Shown piece after piece: positions 36,040 through 46,866 of a DNA stretch of 64,000 nucleotides. The stretch lies in NCBI GenBank assembly GCA_019009955.1, contig CM032229.1, forward strand, positions 8,401,001-8,465,000. Reading direction: 5' to 3'. Made by a program: the position numbers and the translations under genes. Position 1 is the first letter of the stretch, and each line of letters opens with the position of its first letter. Under the pieces are notes generated by a model. It was given only the letters and a program-made list of their open reading frames with translations, did no database searches and was not told where the DNA came from. The stretch is from Riptortus pedestris (taxonomy: Eukaryota; Arthropoda; Insecta; Hemiptera; Alydidae).

Positions 36040-36733
36040 ATATAGAGTATATGGCGAGATGTGTACCTCTGCGTGATATACTTTATCCACACTTCTCCGT
36101 GGACTAGAAATGCACCATTGAACATTCAATCTGTCGTATCGAATCACAATAATCTTGGGAAATAAATCAAACTAGAAGGTTTGAAAATAAGCTTTTATAA
36201 AATGGCTGGAAGGGGGGAAAGCGATAACATGAAATACAACTTACGTAAGAAGAGTGACGCAATCGGCTATTTTTGTAAAATCCCATCCAGGTGAGAAATA
36301 AATTTCGGGTATCGATATGACTCTTGACGGCTTGATATCAGGGGGGGGGGGGGCTGTCCCCCCAACTGGAGGGACAGGAATAAATCACGGAGGGGCACGT
36401 GGGGTCAGCGAACCACCCCGCAGCTGACCTCCACATTTGAAATGGAAAACTCCGGGTCTCTGTTTAAACTGGACTTGAAGAGGAGCGGCTAGTTCCTTTA
36501 TCAAGCTTCTTTCATATTCAGGGTCTTAGGGTTGGCTGCATTCGGATCGACTCCATTCGGGTCTCATGCAACACAAATACACTCTGGAATAATCCTGCGG
36601 CTATATCAGAGAATGTAGACAAGCAAAACCAGTGCTTTTAGCGTTTTGTCCCTAAAATTTAAAGAATATATTTTATTTTCAAATTATAGTCCGTGAAGTC
36701 CGTTTATAATCCGGCGCCATGCGGAAATAAAAA
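36040..36733. other. Unassigned, with a GC-rich patch
   Basis: The part 36340-36620 is GC-richer with a G13 run followed by CTGTCCCCCC, and the rest is ordinary. No open frame or RNA was recognised. Confidence 0.35.
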
Positions 36734-37707
36734 GTCAGTCACGCAGGGGCTGTGTAAAGTAAGCAGATTTCCCACGTGAAGTTTAACAATAGATAAATCT
36801 ACATACCGCTAACACAACACCACAATATTAAGTTAGTAAATACAAATGATAATAAGAAACCTCCCGACGGAAAGCATCTGAAATGTAAACAAACAGTTCT
36901 GCCAACTTCTTATCGGAAAGAAAAACAGTTACTGAAATATATCTGAATATAACGTATTAATTTGATTGAAAACTATTTACTACATCTAGTACTGTAATTT
37001 ATAATGAATCAGAATAATTTTTGTCTAAATCAATCAAATTTAAGAAGTCCAAAAACTTAAGAAGGGGGGGGGTCACAAAAACATATTAGTATCTATCTCG
37101 TATAAAAAAGGTCTCTAGAAAACAAAATTTGAAATTTAAGCTTCGAATAATGTGACTAAACCTATTCACGAGGGACGAACAGTTAAGGAAACGACCGCCC
37201 TCGCTCTCGGCGGCAAGTCCCGAACATAGCCGACTCCTGCCGGCCGTACACACAATAAAAATGCCAATATCTCGGTTAATATTCAGAATAAATGTATAGA
37301 ACATTATTTATAGTAAATTTAATTTTCAATAAGATTGATTCTATACAATTTTTCGATCCGACGCAAAATAACGGCGATATTTAGAATTTTCGAAAATCCT
37401 TCCCTCTAAACCCCCCCCCCCTCGCGCTGGTCCGATTTTAGCCGTTAACGAACTTGATCTTCCTTCTTACATAAATCGATTAAATATGAATTTTGGTAAT
37501 GCTCAATCAAAAATTGCAACCACTAGAGCGTTAACAGACAAAAATATATAAATATATATATATATATATACATAAATATATAATTTTGAATGGACATCAT
37601 TTTCGTCATCTCCTGGGTAGGATCGATGGACATTTGAAGAAATTTTTCAAAACTCGCTTCTTGAGTACGACCTCAATAGCTGATTTCCCTTAAGGGTAAT
37701 CTGCTAA
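36734..37707 (+). mobile_element. Family A element, full-length long form (family reference)
   Basis: Order of parts: left end GTCAGTCACGCAGGGGCTGT with hairpin ACGCAG-GGG-CTG(C/T)GT; AAGCAGATTTCCCACGTGAA; long-type left half with ATAATGAATCAGAATAATTT; G-run; GGTTAATATTCA block; CGATCCGACG block; C-run; GCCGTTAACGAACTTGATCT; TTAACAGACA; TA core (37543-37580); TTTTGAATGGACATCATTTT; CGACCTCAATAGCTGATTTC; palindrome; CTGCTAA. AGCAGATTTCCC occurs inverted at the two ends, 27 bases in at the left and 2 bases in at the right. It has no coding capacity. The layout matches Helentron-associated HINE/DINE-1 elements (asymmetric terminal inverted repeats, terminal hairpins, microsatellite core). A foldback MITE is the alternative. 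Confidence 0.92.
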
Positions 37708-38455
37708 CATGACTGTCTCCAGATAGTCGGTGTAAGATAACTAGTTGGATGATAAATGAAACCGCAATGGATTATGATTAATATGATTTGGGCAATCAAC
37801 AACTAGGTTATTATGGCCTTTATAGTAGTATAATGCTGTTTACAACTCCCTGTTATACTCTATGTCTTAAATAATATCAACTAATATATTGTAAATACCG
37901 CTCTTGTCATATCCTAAGTATATTAAATTTACTAATTTTCTGTACAATTATTTCAGAACTAAATCTATAAATACATTTTTATTTATTTATATTTACTTAA
38001 AAATGTGTGCTAGTAATACAAGTTACGTTCTACCTAATTACACTTCTCACTACTGGCTTAATATTTTTAACTGCCTTTATATTTGCCAATAATTAATAAT
38101 CATTGTACATATTTTAATACTGGCAATATACTTACTTATCTTATGTAATAATAGTATATACACTCTTTTCATTATATATTATATTACATATACATATATC
38201 TTCTCCCCTGCAAGTACATATTTTCAACTGTCATTATAATTAGCCAATATTAGAATTAAATAACTTTTACTTTTAATGAATGTACTTTTTTTCTGTTTTT
38301 ATTTTTTTTAATTTTTTTTCCAAAACTGCAATGAAGTGTAATTATGTAGACAACTTTAACGTCAAGCCCAGTAATAAACAAGAGAAAAAAACACCTAATA
38401 AGCACTAAACAAATGTATAAATCACTGATAAGAACCAACAATAATAAAATAAAAA
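37708..38455. other. Unassigned AT-rich DNA
   Basis: No gene or repeat was recognised. A 62-codon plus frame (37904-38092) is Y/N/F-rich and looks compositional. Confidence 0.35.
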
Positions 38456-38936
38456 GTCCGTCACGCAGTGGCTGCGTAAACTAAGCAGATTTCCCACGTT
38501 AAGTTTTATAATAGAGAAATCTGCCCAATAACAAGTGCAGTAGTAAGGGATCTCTAATCTTATTCACGAGGAACGAACAGTTACGGAAACGGCCGCCAGA
38601 GCGCTCTTCGGAATGTACCAAACACCCCCCTCCTGCCGACCACACACAGAATACAAATGCAAATATCACGGTTAATATTCAAGATAAAGAATACACGAAT
38701 AGAACAATATTTATAGTAAATTTAATTTTCAATAAGATTGATTCTGTACAATATTTCGATCCGACACATAATAACGAAGATATTTCGAATTTTCAAAAAT
38801 CCCCCCTCCAAACCCACCCTCCCACTAGTCCGATTGCAGCCATTAACAAACTTGATCTTCCTTTTTACATAACACGATAAAATTCCGAGTTTGGTCACGA
38901 TCAAACAAAAATTGCGCCCACTACATCGTTAACAGG

Positions 38937-38993
<57 letters not shown>

Positions 38994-39113
38994 GAACGGA
39001 CCTCATTTTCTTCATCTCATGGGTAGGATCGATGGACATTTGAAGAAATTTTTCGAAACTCACGTCATGAGTACGACTTCAGTAGCTGATTTCCCTTGAG
39101 GGAAATCTGCTAA
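38456..39113 (+). mobile_element. Family A element, complete short form
   Basis: Left end GTCCGTCACGCAGTGGCTGC (stem kept, loop TGG); (TA)n core at 38940-38988; full right block; end CTTGAGGGAAATCTGCTAA. About 658 bp. Confidence 0.93.
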
Positions 39114-39194
39114 AAATTCGAACAACTAATACATAAAAGAAATAAGGTAAATTTTATATAAAAGTTTATGAATTGCTTCGTTAAAGAAATATAA

Positions 39195-39287
39195 AAACGA
39201 TAGCGGCGTAAACTAAGCAGATTTCCCGCACGGTGGAATGACTCACTACTAATGTCTTCTCACAATATATTCACAATTTCTAAAACC
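39195..39287 (+). mobile_element. Family A subfamily B left-end fragment
   Basis: GCGTAAACTAAGCAGATTTC followed by the subfamily B signature; cut off by the start of the next copy at 39293. Confidence 0.7.
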
Positions 39288-39292
39288 AAAAT

Positions 39293-40000
39293 CCGTCACG
39301 CAGGGGTTGCGAAAGATAAGCAGTTTTCCGTCCTGAAGTTTAACAATAAAAAAATTTACATACTGGTAACAAAACACCAACTTCAATATTAAGTGAATAA
39401 ATATAAACCATAATAGGGACCTCCCGACGGGAAGCGTGAGAAATGTAAAAAAACAGGTCTGCCATCCCCACGCCGGAAAGTAAAACAATTACTGAAATAT
39501 TTTAGAATATCACATATATATTTAATAACTATATACTATATCTTGTACTGTAATTTGTAATGAATCAGAATAATTTTTATTTCAATCAGTCAAATTTTGT
39601 AGTCCAAGGTGGGACACCAGGACATATTTGCAGTATCTCACATAACAAAGGTCTCATGAAAACAATATTTGATATTTAAGCATCGAATAATATATCTTAT
39701 TATATAACAGAGTATTTTTCATGTAACATGAGCAGAAGTGGGGGTTTTCCGAAGGCTGAAAACTGAAAAATTCAAATATCTCGGTTAATATTCAAGATAG
39801 AGAATAAAAGTTAATTAAAATATTAATAGTAGATGTAATGTACAACGAGATCGGTTTTATAGAATTTTTCGACCCGACGTAAAGTAACGGAGATAATTCG
39901 AATTTTCAAAACTCTCCCCCTCTAAATCCCCTCCCCATCCTCCTTGTACGATTTCAGCCATTAACGAACTTGATCTTTCTTTTTTCATAAAGTTTTTAAA
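39293..40000 (+). mobile_element. Family A element, long form, right end lost
   Basis: Left end TCCGTCACGCAGGGGTTGCG; long-type left half through AGCCATTAACGAACTTGATC, then it breaks off before the TA core. The 79-codon frame just downstream (40036-40275) is outside the element and unrecognised. Confidence 0.85.
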
Positions 40001-40369
40001 AGGGGTTTTGAAAGAAGTTTACTATAAAATGAACATTGATATATGATTTCTGTAAGGCTAAAGCTGTTAAAAGCGACATTGGGTTGTGTAAAAGAGCTGT
40101 CAAGCAGAAGCAGACATTTATATGGAACAAAGCTAGCTGTTCTAGCCTAAACTCTGGTCAGTTCACAGTTTGCTCAACATTAATGAAGTCCTTTGATCGT
40201 TCCTTTGCCGTCAGCTACAGTCGCTCTGTCTTCAAGGAATCTGACGCTCCCAAACTACGCTGTGTCGACTTTTGAAGAGTATTGTAGACCAGTTGTTCAT
40301 GCAAAACTCACTAAAATATAGGATATCTACCGATACACACATCAATAAGTATTGAGAGGACAACGAAGA
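40001..40369. other. Unassigned DNA with a 79-codon plus frame
   Basis: The frame 40036-40275 is in slightly GC-richer DNA. It has no domain I recognise and no evident splice or poly(A) context. It may be a decayed exon or chance. Confidence 0.3.
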
Positions 40370-40470
40370 AAGTCCATCATACAGGGGTTGTATAAACTAC
40401 GGCGAATTCAGAGGTGCTGGTATAGAACTCTTGTGATCTCATCTCACCACGAATTCTCTTTTTAAAGTAC
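40370..40470 (+). mobile_element. Family A subfamily B left-end fragment
   Basis: Degenerate left end (GTCCATCATACAGGGGTTGT), then GTGCTGGTATAGAACTCTTG and TCATCTCACCACGAATTCTC. It is interrupted by the next copy at 40477, as at 39195/39293. Confidence 0.65.
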
Positions 40471-40476
40471 AATAAG

Positions 40477-41260
40477 GTCCGTCACGCAGGGGCTGCGTAA
40501 ACTAAGTACATTTCCCTCGTGAAACTTTATATTAAGCAAATAAATACAAATGGTATTAAGAAATCTTTCCGACCCAGGCAGGAAGCACCTGGAATTTAAA
40601 GAAAAAGGTCTGACAACGGCTCACCGGAAAGAAAAACCATAGCTGAAACATATCAAAATATAACATTAATTTTATTGTAAACTATTTACTATATCTAGTG
40701 CAGAAATTTATCATGAATCACAATAATGTTTAGCCCTATCACTGAAATGGTAGGAGTCAAAGACTTTAAGACCGGGGGGGGGGAGGGGGCACAAGAACAT
40801 ATTTCCATGTTGTCGTATAATAAGGGTCTCCGGAAAACCATATTTGATATTTAAGATTCGAATAATGTGTCTTATTACATAACTGAGTATTCTTTATGTA
40901 ACACAAGTAGAAATGGGGGTTTACTGAAGGATAAAAATTGAAAAATGCAAATATCTTGGTTAATATTCAAAATAGAGAATACATGTTTATAACAATATAT
41001 ATGTATAAATATATATATATTACATTCAATTTTCAACAAGATCGGTTCTATACAATTTTTCGATCCGACGTATAATAACGGAGATATTCCGAATTTTAAA
41101 AATTCTTAACCTCTACCCCCCCCCTTTCCCACTTGTCGTAACTCAGCCATTAACGAACTTGATCTTTCTTTTTCATAAAACGACTAAATGTCCAGTTTGG
41201 TAACAATCAAACATAAATTGTGACTGCTAGAGCGTTAACAGACATATGTATATATAATAT

Positions 41261-41302
<42 letters not shown>

Positions 41303-41464
41303 GTGTGTGTGTTTGTATGATATATATATAGATATGTATAATTTTGAAAGGTCCTCATTTTCGTCATCTCCTAGGTAGGATCGATGGGCATTTGAAGAAA
41401 TATTTCGAAAATCGCGTCATGAGTACGCCCCAAAAGCTGATTTCCCTGAAGGGAGATATGCTAA
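40477..41464 (+). mobile_element. Family A element, full-length long form with (TG)n core
   Basis: Left end GTCCGTCACGCAGGGGCTGC; all long-type blocks; the core has (TG)n/(TATG)n at 41262-41312 instead of pure TA; right block; degenerate palindrome; CTAA at 41461-41464. About 988 bp. Confidence 0.92.
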
Positions 41465-41609
41465 AAGGGAGAGCAATTGGGCCGAAGCGTATTTAAGAGG
41501 TGTCCATAGACCCTGCAATAGGCCCTCCAGTTGAAGAGTCTCTCCAAGAATGAATAAGTATAAATTTTAAAAATTAGCCATCAGATTAACAGTTATGAGG
41601 TTAGGTAGG

Positions 41610-42064
41610 TGGCTCAAGGGATAGCGATTTGTTTTTGTAGCCGGAAATTTCGAGATCGAAACTCACCGGGAGCGCCTATTTTTTTCTGGATTTTATTTTT
41701 TGCTTCTAGGTCGTTTATTTATTATTAATAAAGAAATAAAAACTTTTATTTTTCATTTTTAGCGTGTTTCATGTATTTATTGAAAATTTGAAGCTTTCGG
41801 TCAAAAATTGAATTGGAGTAAGAAAATATTTAATATTATATAAGAAATAATAATATATTTCTTGTGTAATATTGAATATTTCTTTATTACAATTCAATAT
41901 TTGACAGAAAGCATTCAAATTTTCTTTAAATATATGGAACATGCTAAAAATTAAATAAGAAACTTTTTATTTATTTCTTAATATTAAATAAACGACCTGG
42001 TAGCAAAAAATAAAAATAAAAAATCCAGAAGCTAGTTTCTATCTCCAAATTTCCGGCTACAAAA
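41610..42064. mobile_element. tRNA-derived SINE pair forming a long inverted repeat
   Basis: The left arm starts with a tRNA-like head: box A-like TGGCTCAAGGGATAGCG (about 41611) and box B-like GAGATCGAAACTC (about 41651), then GGGAGCGCC and an AT-rich body. From about 41841 the same body returns inverted and ends at 42064 in TTTCCGGCTAC, the inverse of GTAGCCGGAAA at 41637. Arms are about 210 bases with moderate mismatch. Either two tail-to-tail SINE copies or one foldback unit. A third copy of the right arm is at 45870-46107. Confidence 0.75.
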
Positions 42065-42083
42065 GGAAAGCCATATCCCCTGT

Positions 42084-42837
42084 TTTTTTCCCCCTACACC
42101 TGACTAAAGAAAAAAGACCAAAAGAAAAATCATGCAAAGAAGAAGGGCATGCGAAGAAAACTAAGCGAAAGAAAAACGTGCAAGCATGCAAAATAAAAAC
42201 AAGTACCTCAAGTACACACGCATATACACGGGATATACACATACATACCGGGCTGTGATGTAGGATAGGATAAGGATTTTGGGTGAGGATTGCCTTTTTC
42301 TGTAATTTATTTATTATCATTTTAAGGCGGTTTTGTAGATAGGAATCCGGGTGCTGGTTGTCTGAGGAGACGTGCTGAAGATGATCTGCACAGGCTCACA
42401 GTCGATACTGATAGCTAGGCTAAAACGAAAGATAGTCGGAGAGTAAAAAGGAGAAAGGGTTAGTAGATAGAGATAGCTGTGTTATTGTTCAAATGTCAGT
42501 GTGAGTGTTGTGATTTAGAAGACTGTGTGTAGGTGTGTCGCCTCTTCTGTGTCTATTGTTCCAGTAGGTCTACTAGTCTTGTTGTGAGGTCTGTTGGTCC
42601 TTGCCATCGTTCTGGTCGTGCCGTTCTTGAGAAGTCGTCCAACAGTTGGTTGTCGGTGCTTTGTAGTCCGTCGTAGAATTTGTGGTAGCGTCGTCTGATG
42701 AAAGAGGCGATTGTGGGTATGTTGAGCAGTTGGTGTAGTTCTGGTGCTTTGGTTTGTCTCAAGGATGTATGGGATGTGATAGTTTTCAGGATAGAGTTTT
42801 GAAACTGTTGAAGAGTAGATGGAAGAAGAAATCGAAA
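42084..42837 (-). mobile_element. Jockey-like LINE, 5'-truncated 3' end
   Basis: On the minus strand this comprises the last 94 codons of a reverse-transcriptase ORF, a stop and about 470 bases of 3' UTR, ending near AGTCAGGTGTAGGG and a short A tract (T7 at 42084-42090). The 3' UTR matches 62626-63117 on the plus strand with only scattered differences by eye, so both copies are fairly young. The 5' side ends exactly at the TA target duplication of the Tc1 element. Confidence 0.9.
42553..42837 (-). pseudogene. Jockey-like LINE ORF2 C-terminus
   Basis: It starts FRFLLPSTLQQFQNSIL, continues IPTIASFIRRRYHKFYDG and ends RWQGPTDLTTRLVDLLEQ-stop. In Jockey-group LINEs the reverse transcriptase is followed by a thumb segment of this type (LQxFQN; IPT.....RR..KFY) and the protein ends soon after with no RNase H. 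The endonuclease and the catalytic part of the RT are missing through 5' truncation, so it is inactive. A second copy of the last 27 residues is at 62531-62625. Confidence 0.85.
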
Positions 42838-42839
42838 TA

Positions 42840-44341
42840 AACTGCTCAAAAATGAATAGGGATATTGGCTGTTTTGTGGTATGTATGGGGCCTAGCATTT
42901 TTTTTTTTTTTAATTATAAATATCATCAATATTTATTAGAAATTATTGTATTTTTCATCCACAAAAAAGGAGTTTAATTAAGGAATTTGGACAAATTGTA
43001 AAATAATAGATTTCAGTTTTTGGTTTTTCAATGTTTTTTATTCAACAAAAAAGTTTTATGAAACAACTAATAATGGGTATAATGACCTCTATTAGCCAAA
43101 ACCTTTGTGCATCTATTGGGCATACTCTCAATAAGGTTGTCGCTTACTTCATTTGGAATTTCAATCCATAGCTGCTGCAATGCTGCACTCAGTTGTTGGA
43201 GGTTATCTGGCTGTGGGTGGTGATCAAAAAGCCTTCTCTGCAACGCATCCCACATTTGCTCAATGGGATTGAGGTCTGGAGACAATGGGGCAAGAGGCAG
43301 ATGGGAAATTCCCAGGTTTTCCAATGTTTGAATGACAACTCTTCCTCTATGAGGACGGGCATTGTCGTCTAGAAATCGAAAATCCCGGCCAATGAGATCC
43401 CTGGTTTGAGGGACATATTCCGCAATAATTTCTTCCACATATCGCACTGCGGAGAGGTTTCCATCAACGATATGGAGAGAAGTTCGGCCCCTAGTGTAAA
43501 TGCCAGCCCACGCCATAACACCACCTCCTCCAAACTGCACCGAAGGGACCGTGAATTGGGGCATTGTACGCATTCCCACTTCTCTGTATACCCTATGGCG
43601 TCGACTGTCACTATAAAGGCAAAAACGCGACTCATCTGTGAACATTACAGCATTCCAATTGGTTCCCTCTTCTAGGCGCTCGCTGCACCATGTTCTTCTG
43701 AGTTGCCGGTGTTGGGCTGTTGCTGGAGGTCGTCTCAAAGGGGCACAGGATCTAAGGCCAACTTCCCGCAAACGATTCCTAATCGTTTGCGTTGATATAG
43801 GCCTTGTCAATACACCCTGCAAAGCATTAAGGGTCTGGCGGGCACTGAGGAAAGGGTTCCGTCTGGTAGCAATGACAATATGTCGGTCCTCCCTTTTCGT
43901 TGTAATGCGCTGCGATCCACTACCAGGCCTCCTATTAGCACTCCCAGTTTCTCGAAATCGGGCTAAAGCCCGGGAGACAAGCACTTTGGGAAACCCCAAC
44001 TGCCTCAGCAATATCCAATTGCCGGTGACCTTGGTTGCTCATTCTGACAACAATGTCGCGAACTTCTGGTTTAAGGTGATGTCTTTCCATGTTTAAAGAG
44101 AATACACTGGATTAAAACCAAGAAAATTCAAGAAAAGGTATTTGTTTACAAAATGAGTAATCCCCATGTTGACTATTGTTGAGTAAATCCGTTATTAAAA
44201 ATGAGGATTAACGTTTGTATGATTTTGGTTTGTATCTTTTCTCTAGATATATTCCAACTAACAATAACATATCGGTTGATTTAATTAAAATTAATAGGAT
44301 AAGAAAAAATAACCAATATCCCTATTCATTTTTGAGCAGTT
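42840..44341 (-). mobile_element. Tc1-family DNA transposon, 1502 bp, near-intact
   Basis: Identical 29-bp terminal inverted repeats (AACTGCTCAAAAATGAATAG...) lie at 42840-42868 and 44313-44341, each flanked by the TA target duplication (42838-42839 and 44342-44343). The length is usual for Tc1 elements. It carries a transposase gene on the minus strand broken by one frameshift. A related right end lies at 22230-22309. Confidence 0.95.
43067..44090 (-). pseudogene. Tc1 transposase (DD34E), one frameshift
   Basis: The protein would be about 340 residues, the usual Tc1 size. It starts at 44090 (MERHHLKPEVRD), with the first helix-turn-helix (QLDIAEAVGVSQS), then a one-base excess near 43980-43984 shifts the frame; the remaining 300 or so residues are open (VSRALARFRETGSANRRPGS, an AT-hook-like and second DNA-binding part). 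The catalytic triad is complete: TDESRF, DDNARPH and NPIEQMWD, with 34 residues between the second D and E, which defines the Tc1 family. It would bind the TIRs and cut and paste at TA. The frameshift makes this copy inactive unless it is a sequencing error. Confidence 0.93.
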
Positions 44342-44343
44342 TA

Positions 44344-44535
44344 TGTAGTGGTGTTCCTCTGACTCTTGAAATAGATACTTTGGGAACAACGAAAGACGTT
44401 CAGGAAAACTTTAACGATTTTAGTGGAACACTTGGGAAGTGGCGTTCTCTCGCTTTAACAGAATTTGGTTTTCATAAGGTACCAAAGATTAAAAAATTTT
44501 CGTTCAAATCGGTGGGTAGATGGCCACTCCTCTTG
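44344..44535. other. Unassigned sequence right of the Tc1 element
   Basis: A plus-strand frame (part of 44215-44538) ends here; it begins inside the Tc1 end and has no recognised motif. No LINE reverse-transcriptase sequence continues here, so the Tc1 element does not simply split the LINE at 42084-42837. Confidence 0.35.
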
Positions 44536-44925
44536 TAAGCTTGAATAAACTCAGCCGATTTCCCAGTTGCTGGTATGACACACTAGTGATATTTCACCTC
44601 ATATTCGGACAGAAAACCTAAAAGTTCGAATTACTCGCTTAATATTTGATTTACGAAAAAATATACAGAACAGCAATTGTAGAGCAACAATATTTTAGCA
44701 AGATTGATTTTATAACATTTTTTGGTATAACTCATAATAGCGGAGATATTTTGAATTTTCGAATTCCCCTCTCTAAATCCCCCTAATTCCTGTTGCGATT
44801 TCTGCCAATAACAGAAATCATCTTCACTGTTGGCTGAAACAGTTAAATGCCTCATGGCCTCATTTTCGTCATCTCCTGGGTGGGATCGATGGACATTTGA
44901 AGAAATTTTGGGGAAATCGCGTTAC
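44536..44925 (+). mobile_element. Family A element, degenerate subfamily B
   Basis: It starts in a decayed left end (ACTCAGCCGATTTCCC), has TGCTGGTATGACACACTAGT, the subfamily B core and the right block CTCATTTTCGTCATCTCCTG, and breaks off before the palindrome. There is no TA tract. Confidence 0.75.
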
Positions 44926-44995
44926 CAGAAGGGTAGAAAGCAGAGACGCTATTGTAGGGCATGGCCTTCACTATTACTAAATTACTAGTCATTCT

Positions 44996-45292
44996 TTGTC
45001 ATTACTGGCCTTTGGGTATTTCCATGTCTACTGCCCGCTTTCCTTTGTCACAACAATCAAAATATTGTTTTATAATTATGTAGTGGAGACTCGGGCCGTG
45101 TTGTGTTGGTATTACTGGGTAAGAGCAGGGATGCATGAGATATGGGAGAACAATGGGATACAAGGAGTGTGTTGTGGTTGGAAGAAGGAGGCTACAGCTG
45201 GAGCAGTGCCAGGTTGTGTCGTCCAACATGTACGCACCAACAAAAATACCCCCAACACAATGACTAACGTCCAAAACTTCCAACTCCACTAA
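44996..45292. other. Overlapping open frames on both strands, unassigned
   Basis: Frames of about 95 codons are open on both strands in GC-richer DNA. Neither has a recognisable domain or codon pattern that decides between them. It may be a decayed exon or chance. I make no functional call. Confidence 0.25.
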
Positions 45293-45869
45293 ATATTTTC
45301 AGGGCTTTAGGAAATAGACCAAGGGAGCTTTGAAAATGGTAAAATATTGAGGACTAAATTATCCAAAGTTTAGGGATCTAGATATAAAAATATTCTCTAA
45401 CAGTTTTATACGTTACACCTATATTTAGCTAGCCTTTGATCACTAACGTATATTTCAATCATCAAGTTAAAAAATTTATCAAGTTTTTATCAAACATGTT
45501 TATCTCCGAAACTGCTCCTATTTCATCGAACAGAATCGCAATATATCATGTAGTATTAAAATTCATACTATACTTCAACACCTTTGTTATCCGCAATAAA
45601 ATTGTTAACTTGATAATAGAAATATACGTCAGTGATCCAAGGCCAAGCACAATAAAAAAATCTCTAAAGTATAAAAGAATATTTCAGTTAAAAGAATAGT
45701 TTTTATGTCTAGAGCTAGAAAATTTTAAATATCTTTATTAATTGTAAAATAAAATAATTTGATATTATTTTATTTTAATTAATAAATAGGTAAAGTTAAA
45801 TAAACCCGTTTAAAAATATTATTAAAATATCTGCGTTATTATTGGTAATTGTTGTTTACTTACGTTTTC
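45293..45869. other. Unassigned AT-rich DNA
   Basis: Very AT-rich. The 87-codon frame at 45436-45699 is I/N/K/F-rich and looks compositional. Confidence 0.3.
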
Positions 45870-46107
45870 AATTAATAATATATTTCTTGTATAATATTAA
45901 ATATTTCCTTATACCAATTACATTTTTGACAGAAAACATTCGAATTTTCTTTAATTATATGGAAAACGATAAAAATTAAATGTCAATTAAAAAAAACGTT
46001 TTATTTAAATCTTAATATTAACGCCCCAGAAACAAAAACAAATCCCCCCCCCCCCAAAAAAAAAACAGTCGCTCCCAGCGAGATTCGATCTCGAGATTCC
46101 ATTTCGG
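45870..46107 (-). mobile_element. tRNA-derived SINE copy (family of 41610-42064)
   Basis: On the minus strand the head has GAGATCGAATCTCGCTGGGA (box B-like, followed by AGCGAC), then a poly-G and T-run and the same AT-rich body as 41841-42064. A C11A9 junction lies at about 46046. Confidence 0.6.
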
Positions 46108-46109
46108 AC

Positions 46110-46580
46110 AGAATTGGGATCTAATCTCCCAGCATATTCTCGATTTAAATGTAAAGCCGATAGATAGAGTGGGGGTCAGAAAACAAGAAAGTACGAATAA
46201 CTGACTTAATACTAGAGTTACGAGACAATGCTTACACTAACAATTATAGAGGATCAACAGTTTAACAAGTTTGGTTATATAACATTTTACGATATGACTT
46301 ATAATTTGGGAGATATTTCGAGTTTTGGAATTCCTCCCCACCCATCTAAACACCACATCCGATCGAAGCCAATAACAAATATAATCTTTAGTATAGACAG
46401 AGCGTTAAATATCATATAAACATTTTCGAGTTATAATGTTAAATCTTAATTCAGGACGTCATCACAGTATTAACGACCATGATCTTTTGTTTTGCATCAA
46501 GAGCTCATATATTGATTATAGTAACTGTCAGACAAAAATTGCGGGCGCTATAGTAGTAACAGACATATATATATATACTG
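46110..46580 (+). mobile_element. Family A subfamily B internal fragment
   Basis: It contains CGATTTAAATGTAAAGCCGA, ACATTTTACGATATGACTTA, CCAATAACAAATATAATCTT and the GTAACAGACATATATA edge of the core. Both ends are missing. Confidence 0.7.
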
Positions 46581-46866
46581 TTTTAAGTATATTAATGGAT
46601 TATTTGATGAAATATGAAAGCTATTATATTGGTGTGCGTATTGGTTTGTGTGTGTGAGTGTGTGGGGGGGGGAGGGTAGATAAAAGCACAGTCCTTCGGG
46701 CAAGTCTTGCTGACTGCACAATTTACCATGTAATATGACTGAATCTATTTATAAATGATCATTATGTAAAATTATATATAATAAACATTGTATTTGTAAA
46801 ACATAAGACTATTAGTTTACTTACTTTGAGATTCTACCTCCTTCCAGTTTACCAATTTATATATTT
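46581..46866. other. Unassigned DNA with a short (TG)n/G run
   Basis: Only a TGTGTGTGTGAGTG...G10 tract near 46646-46672 was seen. Confidence 0.35.

Noticed and set aside
43406..44096. Plus-strand frames of 89 and 152 codons
   Set aside because: They are antisense shadows of the Tc1 transposase.
44996..45292. A protein-coding gene on either strand
   Set aside because: Both strands are open over the same span and neither shows a recognisable family or coding bias.
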